NCBI RefSeq assembly: GCF_010093535.1
Contig: NW_022985173.1
Coordinates: forward strand, 998,855 to 1,062,854
From: Lindgomyces ingoldianus
Taxonomy: Eukaryota > Ascomycota > Dothideomycetes > Pleosporales > Lindgomycetaceae
DNA length: 64,000 bases
Reading direction: 5' to 3'
In this document: positions 18,976 to 31,834 of the stretch, piece by piece
Layout of the letters: each line of letters begins with the position of its first letter
Numbering within the stretch: position 1 is the first letter of the stretch
Notes under the pieces: model-generated
What the model saw: only the letters and a program-made list of their open reading frames with translations
The model's database searches: none
Told to the model about the DNA's origin: nothing
Made by a program: the position numbers and the translations under genes

Positions 18976-21684
18976 ATGCAGCCACTACCCTCGAAAGAGA
19001 ACTCTCTCTTTCGGTCTGTGGTCAAATTCTACGAGTCTAAGCAATACAAGAAGGGTAATAGAGCCTTGTTGTTGCTGTCATAGGCTTCCTCTGACACGTA
19101 TCAGGCCTCAAAGCTGCAGAGCAGATTCTGCGCAAGGTCCCCAACCATGGCGACACACAGGCCATGAAGGCCCTGATCCTCAACTCCCAAGGCCAGACAG
19201 AAGAAGCCTTTGCCCTCGCCAAAATCGCCCTTCGAAATGACATGAAGTCGCATGTTTGCTGGCACGTCTACGGCTTACTCTGGCGCTCGCAGAAAAACTA
19301 TGAGGAAGCTATCAAGGCGTACAAGATGGCCCTCAGGATCGAGCCGGACTCGCAGAATATCCTCCGCGACCTCGCCCTCCTACAAATTCAGATGCGGGAT
19401 TACCTAGGCTACATCGAGAGTAGGAGCACTATGCTGAGCGCGCGACCACAGTTGAGACAGAATTGGACAGCATTAGCCGTGGCACACCATCTTGCAGGTC
19501 ACTATAAATCTGCGGAGCATGTCCTAAAAACCTTCGAAAATACCCTGAAGAGTCCGGTGCCGAAATCGGACCTCGAGCATTCAGAAGCTGTCCTCTACAA
19601 GAATACGTTAATTGCGGAATCCGGGGAAACACAACGAGCTTTGGAACATCTTGAGGATATTATGAAGGACAATCTAGACCGAACCGCTGTTCTGGAGCTG
19701 AAAGCGAAGTACCTGCTAGAGCTAGGTAAGAATGCGGAGGCCGAGAAGGCTTACAGGGCTCTGGTGGGCAGGAACAACGAGTACAGGGCGTACTATGACG
19801 GACTAGAAAAGGCCCTTGGACTGGACAGGTCCGACCCCGGATCTCATGAAGCACTCATGCAAATCTATGACTTGTACGCTGGGAAGAGCGAGCGTCTAGA
19901 TGCTCCAAGGCGGATACCACTCGACTTCCTGAAAGGTCAGTTGCTCTATATAACGGAAACTCTGAATGCTAACGTTCAACAGGAGAGACGTTCAAATCAG
20001 CAGCAGACAAGTATCTCCGACGGATGCTGAACAAGGGTGTCCCTTCGACCTTCCCTAACATCAAAGCCCTATACGCCGATGCTGACAAGAAGGCTATCAT
20101 CGAGGAATTGGCACTCGGGTACACTTCGGAAAAGAAAATGAATGGTTCGGCCTCAGGAGAGGTGAACGGGCAGGTCTCAGATCGCTTCGAGCAATCCGTA
20201 CTTTATTTTCTCGCCCAGCACTACAATTACCGCCTCAGCCGCGATTTGGAGAAGGCTATGGGATACGCCGATCAACTGCTTGAGATTAATCCGAAATCGG
20301 TCGACTATAATCAGCTCAAAGCGCGGATATGGAAGCACTATGGGAACACGAAGAAGGCTTCTGAAACGATCAACCACGCTCGCGAGCTCGATGAGAAAGA
20401 CCGCTACATCAACACCAAGTGCGCCAAGTACCAGCTACGAAACAACGAAAACGAGGCCGCTTTGATCACGATGAGCAAGTTTACACGAAACGAGACAGTC
20501 GGAGGACCTCTTGGAGATCTCCATGACATGCAGTGTATGTGGTTCTTAACGGAAGATGGAGAGGCCTACTTACGGCAAAACAATCTCGGTCTTGCTCTAA
20601 AGCGCTTTACTGCAATTGCCGATATATTCGAAATATGGCATGATGATCAGTTCGATTTCCACAGCTTCTCGTTACGAAAAGGGCAGATCAGGGCGTACAT
20701 TGACATGGTGAGATGGGAGGATCATCTGCGCGATCATCCGTTCTTTACAAGAGCCGCGATATCGGCCATCAAGATCTACCTGATGTTGGCTGACAGCCCG
20801 AATCTCGCTAATGCTACCCCGACATCTAAGGAATTGAAAGAAATGGATCCGGTAGAGCGAAAGAAGGCGCAAAAGAAAGCTAAGAAGGAGCAGCTGGAGA
20901 AGGAAAAGGCAGAAGCCGAGAAGAAAGCAGCAGCGGCCAAAAAGCCAACTCCCACCGGCGCGGATGGAGAGCCCAAGAAAGAAGACCCCGATCCGAAGGG
21001 TCTGAAACTCATTCAGACGAAGGAACCACTAGAGGCCTCGTTGAAGTTCCTGGGTCCTCTTCTTGAGTTTAGCCCGAAGAACGTTGAGGCCCAGAACCTT
21101 GGGTTTGAAGTCTACTTTAGGAAGAGTAAGGTTCCGCCGAACGTGACTGTGGCATATGCTAACCTCGTGACAGAGAAGTGGGTACTTGCCCTCCACTGCC
21201 TCCACCAAGCCCAAACCCTAGATCCCGAAAACCCCAAACTTCATGAACAGTTTGTCCGCATGCGGCTAGCGCGTAAGTGCTTCATTTGTCCTAGAACCAT
21301 GCCCAAACATCTTAATAATTTTGTATTGCAGTAAATTCATCAAGCGACCTCCAACCCAAGGTCTCCGAAGTCGTGAAGGAGACTTTCACCTTTATTCCCG
21401 CCGACGGCGACCTCAAAACGTTTAACTCCGAGTTCGAAAAGAAGCACGCAAAGAGTGTTTCTCATTTGCAGTCAGCGTGCAACGTGCGCTATCTGCTTGA
21501 CAAGAACGCAAAGAGCCAGGCCGAGGCAGATGTACAGAAACTCCTCGATCTCCCTACTATCACCATGGAGCAAGCTATCGCGGGTCTCTCATGCCTCGAC
21601 GAATGGTCTAGCGACGACAAAACAAAAGACACATACCGGGCAGCGGCCTCAAAGAAATGGCCGGAAGCAACCATGTTCCAGTGA
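18976..21684 (+). CDS. NAA15: NatA N-terminal acetyltransferase auxiliary subunit Naa15 (Nat1)
   Basis: This TPR scaffold anchors the catalytic Naa10 subunit to the ribosome for co-translational N-terminal acetylation. Exons are 18976-19054, 19105-19935, 19983-21272 and 21332-21684, giving 850 residues, the normal family length. The start is MQPLPSKENSLFRSVVKFYE and is followed by LKAAEQILRK. Repeated TPR-type helices include YGLLWRSQKNYEEAIKAYK and ALRIEPDSQNILRDLALLQ. A Lys/Glu/Ala-rich coiled region near residues 600-640 (KKAQKKAKKEQLEKEKAE) is the conserved basic linker of Naa15. All introns are short with GT-AG ends. It is transcribed in the same direction as the glycosylase gene but separately. 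Confidence 0.93.
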
Positions 21685-22773
21685 AACTACGCATTGACCC
21701 ATGATGCCTGGTATTTGAGATGGTAAATTAGGAGAGAGATCGAGGAGGAGCAGTGTACGTCTTTCTGGCTGGGTGAGGTAGAAATGGATGGATGGATGCA
21801 TTATTTAGTCTTTTATGTTGTGTGTGGCTGTCAACTGGCATTTAAGGGTCTTTAATCACAATCAAGAATCTTGCTGTTTATCCAAATGTACGTTAGAGTG
21901 TCGTGCCCTGGACCCTTTGTTAGATAGCATGAGCTGAGCGGAGCATTGATTTGATATGATGTTAAATGCAGGCAGTGGGAAGGAATGGGTGGGGTTGGAG
22001 CTTTTTCTTGCCGCTGGCTTCTTACGGGTTGGTTGTAGTGGATAGGAATGTAGGTGGGGATATAAAAAGCTTACATAAATAGAGGATTTTGATATGGATG
22101 CAAATTATCGCAAGCATATGTAGTCTTGTATGGGTTGATTTTTTGGAATTGTAAGAAACACTTTCTGATGCCCCAGCGCCTGTCATCGCATATTGCAGAA
22201 GGGACTGGCTGAAATCGACGGGTCCTAACACCTTTTTATTTAGATGTGACCAAAAACATTTGGCACCCAGCAAGTGAGCGGTGTAATAGACGTCTCAAGC
22301 CTCCGACGCTGAATTCTTTCAGAAACGATCTTTCTAAATATTTCGCGTCTGTGGCAGCGTGATTAATTTCATTGTAGGATTCCTTATGCTGCCTACGGTA
22401 TCTCGAGAATCGTAGAAGTAGGTAGGTAGCCTGTGGGAAAAGGAGTTTTCTCTGACTTCCTTTGACGAAAGGATTGGATTTTCTTGGGAATGCAGAACGT
22501 GGAATCCGAATAGACTTCTACGAAAGCGCTAGGAAGGGGAGGTCGGCTCTTATACAGCTAGTGATGTTTTCTCTCGCACACACAGGCCTAGAAGATCCCA
22601 AGGTTTTCACTGTAAACTTCACTTAGCTCATCACATACATCATGCAACGAACTCAAATCTTAAATCTCAAAATCGCCTAACCTACATGCATACACGCATG
22701 AACGGCTTGGATATTCATTCACACCACTAAACTCCGTGACCAATATGCAGCCCAGAAAAGAGAAAAAACCAGC
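21685..22773. other. Gene-free convergent region
   Basis: Lies between the 3' ends of Naa15 (plus) and laccase (minus). It contains only short ORFs and probably both 3' untranslated regions. No repeat or RNA gene recognised. Confidence 0.5.
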
Positions 22774-25314
22774 TCAGATACCTGAGTCCGTCTGCTCATA
22801 AGGATGATTACCGGGTTTCCAGTAATTACCCCACTCGGTACAGCCCTGGTTAAAGCCATCTACGTTTCCTATGGCGCCCCCAATCGAGCCCCGGCTTTCG
22901 AGGAATTGGACTGAGAGACCTTGGGACGCGTGCCAGGCGATATGGCAATGCATCACCTAATCGCGAGTTAAAAAGGGTTATGTGGAGGGTATGGGTTAGG
23001 CTGGGAGAAGAGATGATGAAGGTGGGGGGCATGGGTGAGTTTAGAGATGAGGGGAGAAGGCATGACTTACCCAGATTCCCGGATTGTCGGCCGGGAAAGC
23101 CAACAGCAGATACCCGCCAGCCGGCAGCGTGGCGACATCTCGACGTGTTGGATTATTGAAGGTAAGGCCTGTAGTCGAGCCATCCCACGTCCCTGATCCC
23201 TTGCCAACAATGTAGAAATCATGGCCGTGGAGATGGATAGGATGGGGCAAGGCAATGAAGGTTGTAGTCTGGACCCACCACAGATACCACTATAGAGCAA
23301 ATCAGATACTGCAAATAATACAAAAAAGAGTAGCAAGTCCTTACGCTGCCAGAGGTCGTCATCTCATGGACATTGGAGTTGTTTCCAAAGTCATTTCCGG
23401 CATTCAAAATCGTCTTCAGGGTTGGCTGGTTCCAATTGACGATCTGCGTGGTGCCATCAATGGTCCACGTGAAGAGGTTGTTTTGGGCGGCATCGATATT
23501 GTGGTTCAAGTCAAGCTCTCCAGCTGAAGGTACAACAGATGTGGGCACGGTATTTGGCACAAATGGAGTCAAAGTAGTTTCGTCATCGCAATCTGTTTTC
23601 AATGTCACCCCACTTGTCGTAGGCTCCGCATCCGGGGCGCCTGAATAATGCAAGATGGCGCCGAGCTGTATGTTCGAGCTCAGAATGTTGTTGTTGCTGC
23701 AGGCTGTACCGTAGCCAACACGGAACCAATAATTTCCTGCTGTTTGATTGGCGTTTATGACAACATCGTATCGCTGGCCTGCACACAGGAAGTACAAGGT
23801 CAGCAATTGTTGGCGAAGCTCGTCTGGGGTTAATGAAGCTGCAGCTGAAACGAATGCATACCGATATTTATAGCTAATTGGTCGGTGACGTAAGGCTTAA
23901 TGGGGACCTGGTAGGATCAGATTAGCGAGTGGTCGACTGACAGGGGAGGTGGGGGTCGTACAAAATCAGAGGTAATGACTGTGAATGGATGACCGTCGAA
24001 AGACACATGGAAGTGCGAATCAACTGCCGTGTTTATAAGCCGAATTCGGTACTTTTTGCCCTGTATGGTGGTCAGCTTTGTTTGAAGCTTGGTGAGGCTG
24101 AGTTCAGAGACGTACCTTTGTGACGTTGATCTTGTAGTAACTGCCGCCTCCGTTGGCGTTTTTATGGGTTCCGTTGACAAGGATGTTGTCTGGAAGGGGT
24201 GGTCCCGTTAGAGAGTGCAGTGCCTGTTCATTCAGTTCGAACGCTGGTTTGTAGTACCAATCTGTGATTGGGAGGGTGCCTAGATCAAAATCGTAGTTCG
24301 CAGTTGCTGGACCGTCCTTTAGGCAAGTAAGTTGAGTATGCGCGCAGATCTTCCAGGTGTGCTTACAATGATGAGTGTGCCAACCACGCCCGCTCCGTAT
24401 TGCGCACTCCAGTGGCTGTGATACCATGTCGTCCCAAATTGTGTGCACTTGAACACGTATTGACGAGTCTTGCCCGGAGCAATTGGGCATTCTGGAAAGT
24501 ATTCAGAGAATGTCGGTGCTGCAAGAAAAAATAACATACCAGTAACGCCAGGGACCCCGTCATGCTGACAAGAGCCCAACTGTCTAGAGAATGAAAGTGT
24601 TAGCTGTAATAGTCAAGTGACTGCTTTCCCGATTGGGCACGGAAAATCGGACAGAGCGGGCAGCCAAGTACCATCCAATCACGAAACGCTATGTGTTCAG
24701 GGGTGCATACCTAACACCATGCCAATGAATCCCAGTTCCGTTGTCTTGTAACGAGTTGTGCACTATTCCCACATCAACTTGCAATTCACTCATTACAATA
24801 AGTGCACTGACCATTGATTACCAAAGTATCACCCCAAGATGCTTTCCAAAATCAGTCTTTACAAGTCATATTGTTGCCAGGACACCAAACAAACCTCGAA
24901 TGACAGGACCGGGATATTTGCCGTTAATAAGCTACATCCAGTCAGTGGCACCGAATAACAAAATCTCGAAGTTGGCTTACCATTACTGGCTTATCACCAT
25001 GCCCATCCGCATTTATTGTCGTATTTGAAATGTCCAAGTCGTACTTAAATTATGTTAGAAGAGACACATGATAGGAGTCCATGATAGCTCACAGTGACAG
25101 TCTTTCCAGCAGGTGGCGCTTTAGCATCGAAATCGGTCGATATACTGAAGCCGCTGCTCCAGCATTGTCTTGTTAGAGGACCGTTTGTGCAAGCACCGTC
25201 CTGTCTTTCTAGAAGCACTGAATTGGATTCCAATTGAGCAGCATCTCGGGGTATAACACCAGCGAGAGAAAGGGATCCAAGGGACAGCCAAAGAGATATC
25301 CTCTGGAGCAACAT
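22774..25314 (-). CDS. Secreted laccase (multicopper oxidase)
   Basis: This extracellular copper enzyme oxidises phenols while reducing oxygen to water. Thirteen exons join in frame: 25314-25093, 25043-24981, 24931-24895, 24841-24812, 24762-24711, 24583-24540, 24491-24367, 24316-24116, 24060-23962, 23907-23862, 23778-23345, 23289-23071 and 22956-22774. The product has 584 residues. All four copper-binding blocks are intact: HWHG 130-133, HSHW 174-177, HPIHLHGH 467-474 and HCHIAWHASQGL 527-538. The last has Leu in the axial type-1 position, usual for higher-potential ascomycete laccases. A signal peptide (MLLQRISLWLSLGSLSLAGV) starts the protein. Exon 4 has only 30 nt. No neighbouring pathway genes suggest a cluster. 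Confidence 0.95.
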
Positions 25315-27551
25315 GGTTAAACGACAGTCAGTATGATAGAAGATGGATGCTATGAAAGAGAAATGAATATTAAGGGAAAACAACTCCTTTACAGCTCAAG
25401 GGAGTATGAAGACCCAGGAACCAATACAAGGTGGGAAGAATCAAGTCCAAGACATAGGTGGCAGATATATATGAAATCCTCTAACATCAAATTCCAGAAA
25501 GGATAGGACGGCCTGATGACAAGAGCCGTATGCACACAGCTCCTGGGGCCATGGCGCTCGCAGGTACTCAGCCAGGCTTGTTGCACACGTTCAGCTACAG
25601 GAAAGTATCTCGTGGCTTGGAGTCCCAGGTGCGCGAGATCAAGTCTCCAGGGTGTGTCCCATGCAGCGATTATTGCCTCCAAGAGCCCCAAGACGAAGCG
25701 GTGACAATCTTCCGGTCAGAACAGACACGAGTTTGGTTCGATTCATCCAGCACTGTTCCAATTTAATGGGGAAAACTCTATTTTGAGAAGAAATGCCCAG
25801 AATCGTGGCGTAGATACCAGGTTGAGCTGAGGCCCTAGGTGGGTACTGGTGTGGGGCTTCCAAAGCCAACAGCTGCGGGTCGAGGATCTGAGCATCCCTG
25901 GGACAAGGCTGACATGTCGGGGGTGTGGTTAGTCATGTGAGGTTTACCTGGAGAGGTTACCAGGACGCGATAGAGGGCGTCGAGAGTTCCTCACTGTCAT
26001 GACTAGGTTGGGTAAAAGAAGCGACTTATGCGGGTTGAGACCCTGACCCCAGGTGGTGGATCCCCTGCAGGCTCGCGTCAGAGAGCCTTAACCTGTAGCA
26101 TGCAGCACCATATTGAATGCAGACCTAAACCCCTCAACTAAGGGAAGAATCATCCGACTGTGCAGTTCTACAAACGAGCTGGAGGAGCCAAGGTCGCGTG
26201 GCTAACGCTGCAGCCATGGAGCTCGCCGTGACTTCCCACGTACCGCTTCAATATAGCGCTTCAAAAATGTCAAAGAAACAATAGGGCCACGACAGCGCCG
26301 GTATTCGAAGAGGCTAAAAGCTAAGGAATACACGAGCGAATGGCGGAGTCGGAGGCTGCGTGGAGAAATAGAAACTGTGGAGAGAATACGAAAGAAGAAG
26401 TGAACTCCAGAAGAGGATTGTTCCGAGCACTGCTCCGAGGTCCCTTCTGCAGAGAAACAAACAGGTACCACAGCCAGCCGCAAGCAAAAAGCAAAGAGGA
26501 GTCAGATTTCTTGGGCAATCATCACCCGAGTGTTCCTGAGAAGTGAGACAAGAGGAAACATCGGTAGGGCTGACATTTGCAAGAAGGCGGTGGTGGTCCT
26601 GGTATCTCGCTGCTGACCAGTATTTTTTTGAAAACCGATGTTCTCACCAAATGTGTTTCAAGTAGACTTGAGCATATACGAAGTTGGGGAACAGGTAAGC
26701 GTCTGGGGTCCGAGAGCGTCGTTTCTTTGCTCACATTCGACGACTTTCATCACATGTTGTGCAGCTGTTAGTAGTTCAAGGGTAGCAAGCAGGTCGCTGA
26801 ATTGATCGGCCATCCGTAATCCAGGTGAATAGAGCTGGCGAAGCTTCGGGACACAGGCTCGTACCGCAGGGCCGGCTGCAGGTTGTACCAAGACAGGTTC
26901 TCGGAATCGAGGCCTGGCAGCGATCACGAGAGGCTGTGCGGCAAGGTCCGGCTGTCGTTGTTCCCCAGCATGGATGAGCTGGTGTTGTCAGAAGTCAGGG
27001 TCATCGGGGGGCTGATCGGGGATGTGGTCCGGGTATGGTTGGAAGTGACGTGCCAGCTAAAAATGGGGTGAATTGGAGCTTGTGCCTCTCCTACGCGCTA
27101 ATTGGCTCCACACCCGAGCAGTATCAATATTGTGATGCATGCTCTCCTCCGCGCTCTTGTCTCCACTATCCTGCACCGTCTCGCCGCGGCGACACGATGG
27201 GACATTCTCCTCGTGGCGCGGGTCAGAACTAAATGAGAGTTTCCACAAGCTGACAGCCTAGCCAGGCGATATGGCCCACCCTTCCGCATCTCGGCATTAT
27301 GGTGGCCTCGACCAAACAAAAGCTGGTGGCCGTTTGCATGTTCATCCAAGCCATCTGACGAGCTCCCTGTCGCCTCGAAGTTCGGGTCGAGGAACGCGGT
27401 AGAGACGCCATGGAATGAAAGGAAACTTGCTCAGCTCCATCGTAATGGCATACAAAAGAGCTCGGTGTTGTCCCCCCCACTGGTCCCGAAGACTCCTCCA
27501 AGTCTCTACCTCTCAATTTCACTGTCGTTCTTCTCTCGTTGAGCTCCAGTT
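25315..27551. other. Intergenic region without a recognised gene
   Basis: 2.2 kb between the divergent laccase and Thr-rich protein genes. Several ORFs of 60-100 codons overlap on both strands (for example 26202-26483 minus and 27229-27522 minus), but none shows a family motif. GC content is fairly high at 26.8-27.5 kb. It probably holds two promoters. Confidence 0.4.
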
Positions 27552-28859
27552 ATGTATTCCTCTCGTTTTACCTCCCTGTCAGCATTTGCTGCTCTCCTCT
27601 CGTTAGCTGTCACAGACCCAAACTCAGTATGCTACTCATTTGGTGTTGATTTTGTCGATGATCAACATTATTTCATCAACACCTTATCGAGCGAGAGTTT
27701 TACCTGTGTCTCAACGTTCAAGGGCTGCAATGTAGATGTTGCAGATGTTCTTCTCATAGACCCTAATGGCGATGAACTTCTGTGCTCTCAGATTCCGACA
27801 ACCCCGGCTGATACTCCTGAGCTTTCAACATGTCCTATTTTGAAGAGTCAGATGGTCACTGGCGACTGGATCATCTTGATTCTGGGAAACAACGATGACG
27901 GCAACCCTTTCGCTTGGGAAAGAGGCTAGTCTCTAAGATCTTCCTCATGTCATCAAGTCTAACTGAGTATCAGATCTCTCCCTAGACTGCGGACCACAGG
28001 CTACCACCACATACACCCCGACAGTGACCTTCAACATAACTACCACTCCTACTATAACCTCAACAACTTCCTCCACCCTCTCAATCACCTCCACTTTCGG
28101 CCCAACCACAACTTTCACCATTCCGTCTAAAACTGCTAAGCGGACCAAGACAGTCACTCCCACTCCTGTTACTACTACAATTGTCAAAACCTTCACCAGG
28201 CAGCGAACAACGTGGACAAAGGAACTCACAATTAAGACCAAGACTGTTACGGCAACTTGCACTGATCCGCCTAAGCCTACTCATCCCGACAAGCCATGTA
28301 CTTACTCTCCGACCTTGATCCATCCGAAGGCACTAGCGACTCCGACCTCTAAAGCTCACCGATATGTGCGCAAGGGTGATCGTGCCGTTGGTGTTGAGTA
28401 CGCCCGAAGCCGAATCGAAGCCGCTAAACTCAAGCGTGATCTTAAAGCCAAGGCTGCTGAAGCTCAGCTCGAGGAGCGCGCTCCCGACGCACCTACCCTG
28501 ACCATCACAGCAGACACCCCAGTCAATGCTACAGTCACGTACACAGATCCTGCTATCACTACCACCGAATCAACCATTGTTACGACCACTGCTTCGACAA
28601 CTCTTCCTCCTGTCACAGTCTACTCTGGCGTCTTCACCTCGACCATTACCCTACCTACACCTACCAAGACGCGGATGTCTTTCACTTATACGACTTCTTG
28701 GACCACTAAAACGATCCATGCTACGTACGTATCGCTACCTCGCTTACTTCTTCGATTAGCTAACCAAACTGCAGCTGGACCCGTACTACCACTATCACTC
28801 CGAGCGCATCAATTACGGCATGCAGGAAGCATGGTGGGCACTACGGTGGTAGATTTTGA
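27552..28859 (+). CDS. Secreted Thr-rich protein of unknown function
   Basis: Exons 27552-27924, 27974-28724 and 28775-28859 give 402 residues. After a signal peptide (MYSSRFTSLSAFAALLSLAV) comes a Cys-containing domain with PNSVCYSFGVDFVD, FKGCNVDVADVLLIDPNGDELLC and ILGNNDDGNPFAWERD. A long Thr/Ser/Pro-rich mucin-like tract follows, and then a KR/ER-rich stretch with possible Kex2 sites (LKRDLK, LEERAP). The family looks like a recurring ascomycete secreted protein whose function I do not know. Intron 1 (27925-27973) appears to use a GC donor (GAG|GCTAGT), because only that junction joins WER to DLSLDCGPQ in frame. Intron 2 is a normal GT-AG intron. Confidence 0.7.
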
Positions 28860-31834
28860 GCACTCTGAGACACCTATTTCTTTAGGTCCATAGGTCATTC
28901 TAAGATAGGCGCACATATATCTCTTCTTTTATATCCCGATAGCAATTGAATTGAACGATCTCCAAATTGAACAATGCACAACAAAGTTCATTTGCATCTT
29001 GAAGCTGTGCGGAGCTCCATCTGCAGTGGTACTGAAGAAGCAGCTCACAGAAGCTATCCTTGCTCCCATGCAAGCCTTCTCACTTGCATATGTCTCTGTC
29101 ATCACAATATCAACACGTCAAGTGTCAAACATCATCACTCGCAACCGAGTCGTCCACTTACGACCCTAGTCTTGCAATCAATAAACCTCACACAGCATCT
29201 AACATCCTGGCCAGCGATCACACGTCAAAATATTTCTTGCACGCCGACGGCCCTGCGCCACAGCTCGGCTGAGGTGAAGGAAGAGCTTCCCTCTATGCAA
29301 GCCCGCTAGACTGACGCCATACCCCTGTCGTCAACCACAGCCGCATCCATGCCTCATCTGCAAAAGAGTCCCTACGGCTCTTTTCACCCGAAAACGACAG
29401 CTCCATGACACGAGCACACGGAAGATTCCAGGAACCCCCGTGTCTCGTCGCCAACCGCCTCGCCAACACTCCACTACTGCTTGTGCTTGGTCTGAAGTAC
29501 GACCTCCAAACCCCATCACCTTTGATCTGCCTCAAGCCCACCAATACGAGCTCAGGCTCCCCGCACTAAAGTCCGAAAAGCCACCTCGTGTGTCCTGCAG
29601 CCACACTTGCTCGCCGTCTCTTTGACCGTTTCTACTAGCAATGCGACGCCGATAGCCGGGTTCTGAGCGTCTCGAGCGGAAGTGAGGTGGAGGATTTAGT
29701 CACCAGTGTGGCGCTTGTTTCGCCCGATGGCTTTAGGTAAATGGTGCCGTGGATATCAGCTCATCATCGTCACGATAAGTAGAGGAAACTGTCAGCAGAG
29801 CAAGTACTTCCGATCGGTACTTGTTGCCAGAAGTGGCCTTAGGCTTCTGGAATCCGGCTTGCGAATCATAAAGGCAGCCGGGGGAGTGCGGTCAAGAGAA
29901 ACTCGTTGCGAGCTTGGTTTCGCATTGACTGAAGGCTCGCTACTGGACACTCACTTTCTTCCCTTCTATCCGACTTGTCATCTCACGCTCGTATCTGCAT
30001 TCTGCTGAGAAAAGTCGGCCAAAGGCAAGGAGACCTGCAGAGGTGCAGAAGCAGCTGTCAGTTCACAACCAGGTGGTTGGTTTGGGGTTGAGTAGTTAAG
30101 CCTTGATGCCTGCTGGTCGATGCTTAAATTTAGCAAACTACGCCGATCACTACTAGACCGAGGTTAGAATGCTTGACCAATGATCCGGCACTGGACGTTA
30201 CGGGTTTGACTTTGTCGACGAGACACGGGACGGCTCGACAATCTGAGGATAATCCAGGATTCGGGTTTTCGATGTTTTTTGATGGACAGTTTTCACGGTA
30301 CTTCATTTTTAGTGTTAGATTTTAAATTTTCTTGAAAAGCTTTTGCATCTTGTATCTTGTTTTCCTTCGTAAAATTCGCGTTCTGATACTTCACAGCCAG
30401 CCTTCTTTGCTGCCTACCGTGAAGTTTGAGCTATTCCCCACAATCAATCTTTTTCCCCACGCCCACCTCGGTGAGCACAAAAGTTCACTTATCAAACAAC
30501 ACTGTAGCCAGCAGCCTAACCCCTGGTTCTTAAGGTGCGCCCATTACAGCTGTCAATGCATAAAGTATCCCGTTAGTCCTGTCAAAGCTTCAATCAGCAA
30601 AAGCAAACGAGGCCAAAATGCCCTCCACCAAGGAAGCACTGCGCTGACTGGAATCCAACAACTCCCATCCGACCTCACTCGCCGACTTCATTTGTCTGAC
30701 TCGTGCTCGAGCGGCTTCGCATTCCCCATCTGCCACAAATCGATAAACGCCCACAACGCCCGGCGGGGCGCGCCTACGTCAGCATTGGGAATCCGTGCAG
30801 ATTTCGGGCGCCGGAGAATTCCAAGATTCGTATCGAATGCGCATTTCATCCCCGCCGTCAATCACTAACTACCAATGATGCGGTTGTCGTAGTAAGAGCC
30901 ACTCTCTGTTGGCCGATGAAGTGCATTTGGTGGCGATAGAGGATTATCCTGCCTGACATCGTGGCAAACTTTGAGGTCTTTCGATGCTGTAGCTACTAAT
31001 GAGATAGGGAAAGTAGCAGTCAAGAAGAAGCAATTGAAGGCGAATGTGCTAGTTTACACTGCTTCGTGCAGCGGGAAATAGTCCTAAATAAGCTTAAGCT
31101 TATTCTTAAGCCTACATGTGAATTGCTAGCATCACACTTGCATTATCGGTACACTGCTTGTTGAGAAATGGGTGAAGTGCTTATCCGATCCGAGCCGCCT
31201 CGAAGCAGCCTTGCGCAAAACCCAGCCTTCGGACGATGACCCCAAGACCGACCGAAAGTACTTATGTTGTCAGGCCTTCCAATACCTGGTGGCTTGTATT
31301 GTGGGTCTGTTAGCAGACCAAGTGTGCAGTTGCCTTGAGTTGTTCGCGCTGTCATGTCAGAACTTTGAACGTTAGGTGCGCTAGCTCACTGTTGTGAGAA
31401 TAGTGCGAATGCTGAAGACAGGATAAGAGCGCGTGAGTTAACAGACAAGGAGGAGTAAACGGCGAGGCCGAACGTTCTCTGTCGTGGGCTGTCAGCATGC
31501 CCTAAGCAAGCATCAACCAGGCACGAATGCCAGCTCTACTGCTAGTCAGATGTCGAGTGTTATTATACCATTGTCGATTCAAGAGACCACAGCCCGTTTT
31601 GGAAAAGATGTAAAAATAGGGTCGCACTCACCACTTCAGCATAACAAATCATGAGTGCCAAAGGAGCAACAATGGAGCGAAACACGTGACCCACTATTAG
31701 GGTACGTCTGTCGTGCTACCTCTTCTTACGTGCAGTCGATGCAGAGATATCAAGGTCATGCTATCTAGTACACTGAAATTATCTCACCATCTTGTTCCTA
31801 TGCAGCGTTACATAAACGCCCGCCGCCCCGCATC
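28860..31834. other. Intergenic region without a recognised gene
   Basis: Nearly 3 kb. The longest frame (30332-30868 plus, 178 codons) is Ser/His/Pro-rich without motif or good start context. Others mirror each other on both strands. No TIRs, LTRs or RNA genes recognised. It contains the 3' ends of the Thr-rich protein and Rpp40 genes. Confidence 0.4.

Noticed and set aside
22774..28859. Laccase plus neighbours as a pigment or secondary-metabolite cluster
   Set aside because: No polyketide synthase, scytalone-type enzymes, transporter or pathway regulator is present nearby.
30332..30868. 178-codon plus-strand ORF
   Set aside because: It has no domain or signal peptide, its start is not in a good context, and overlapping frames are equally long. 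Length alone is not enough in this region.
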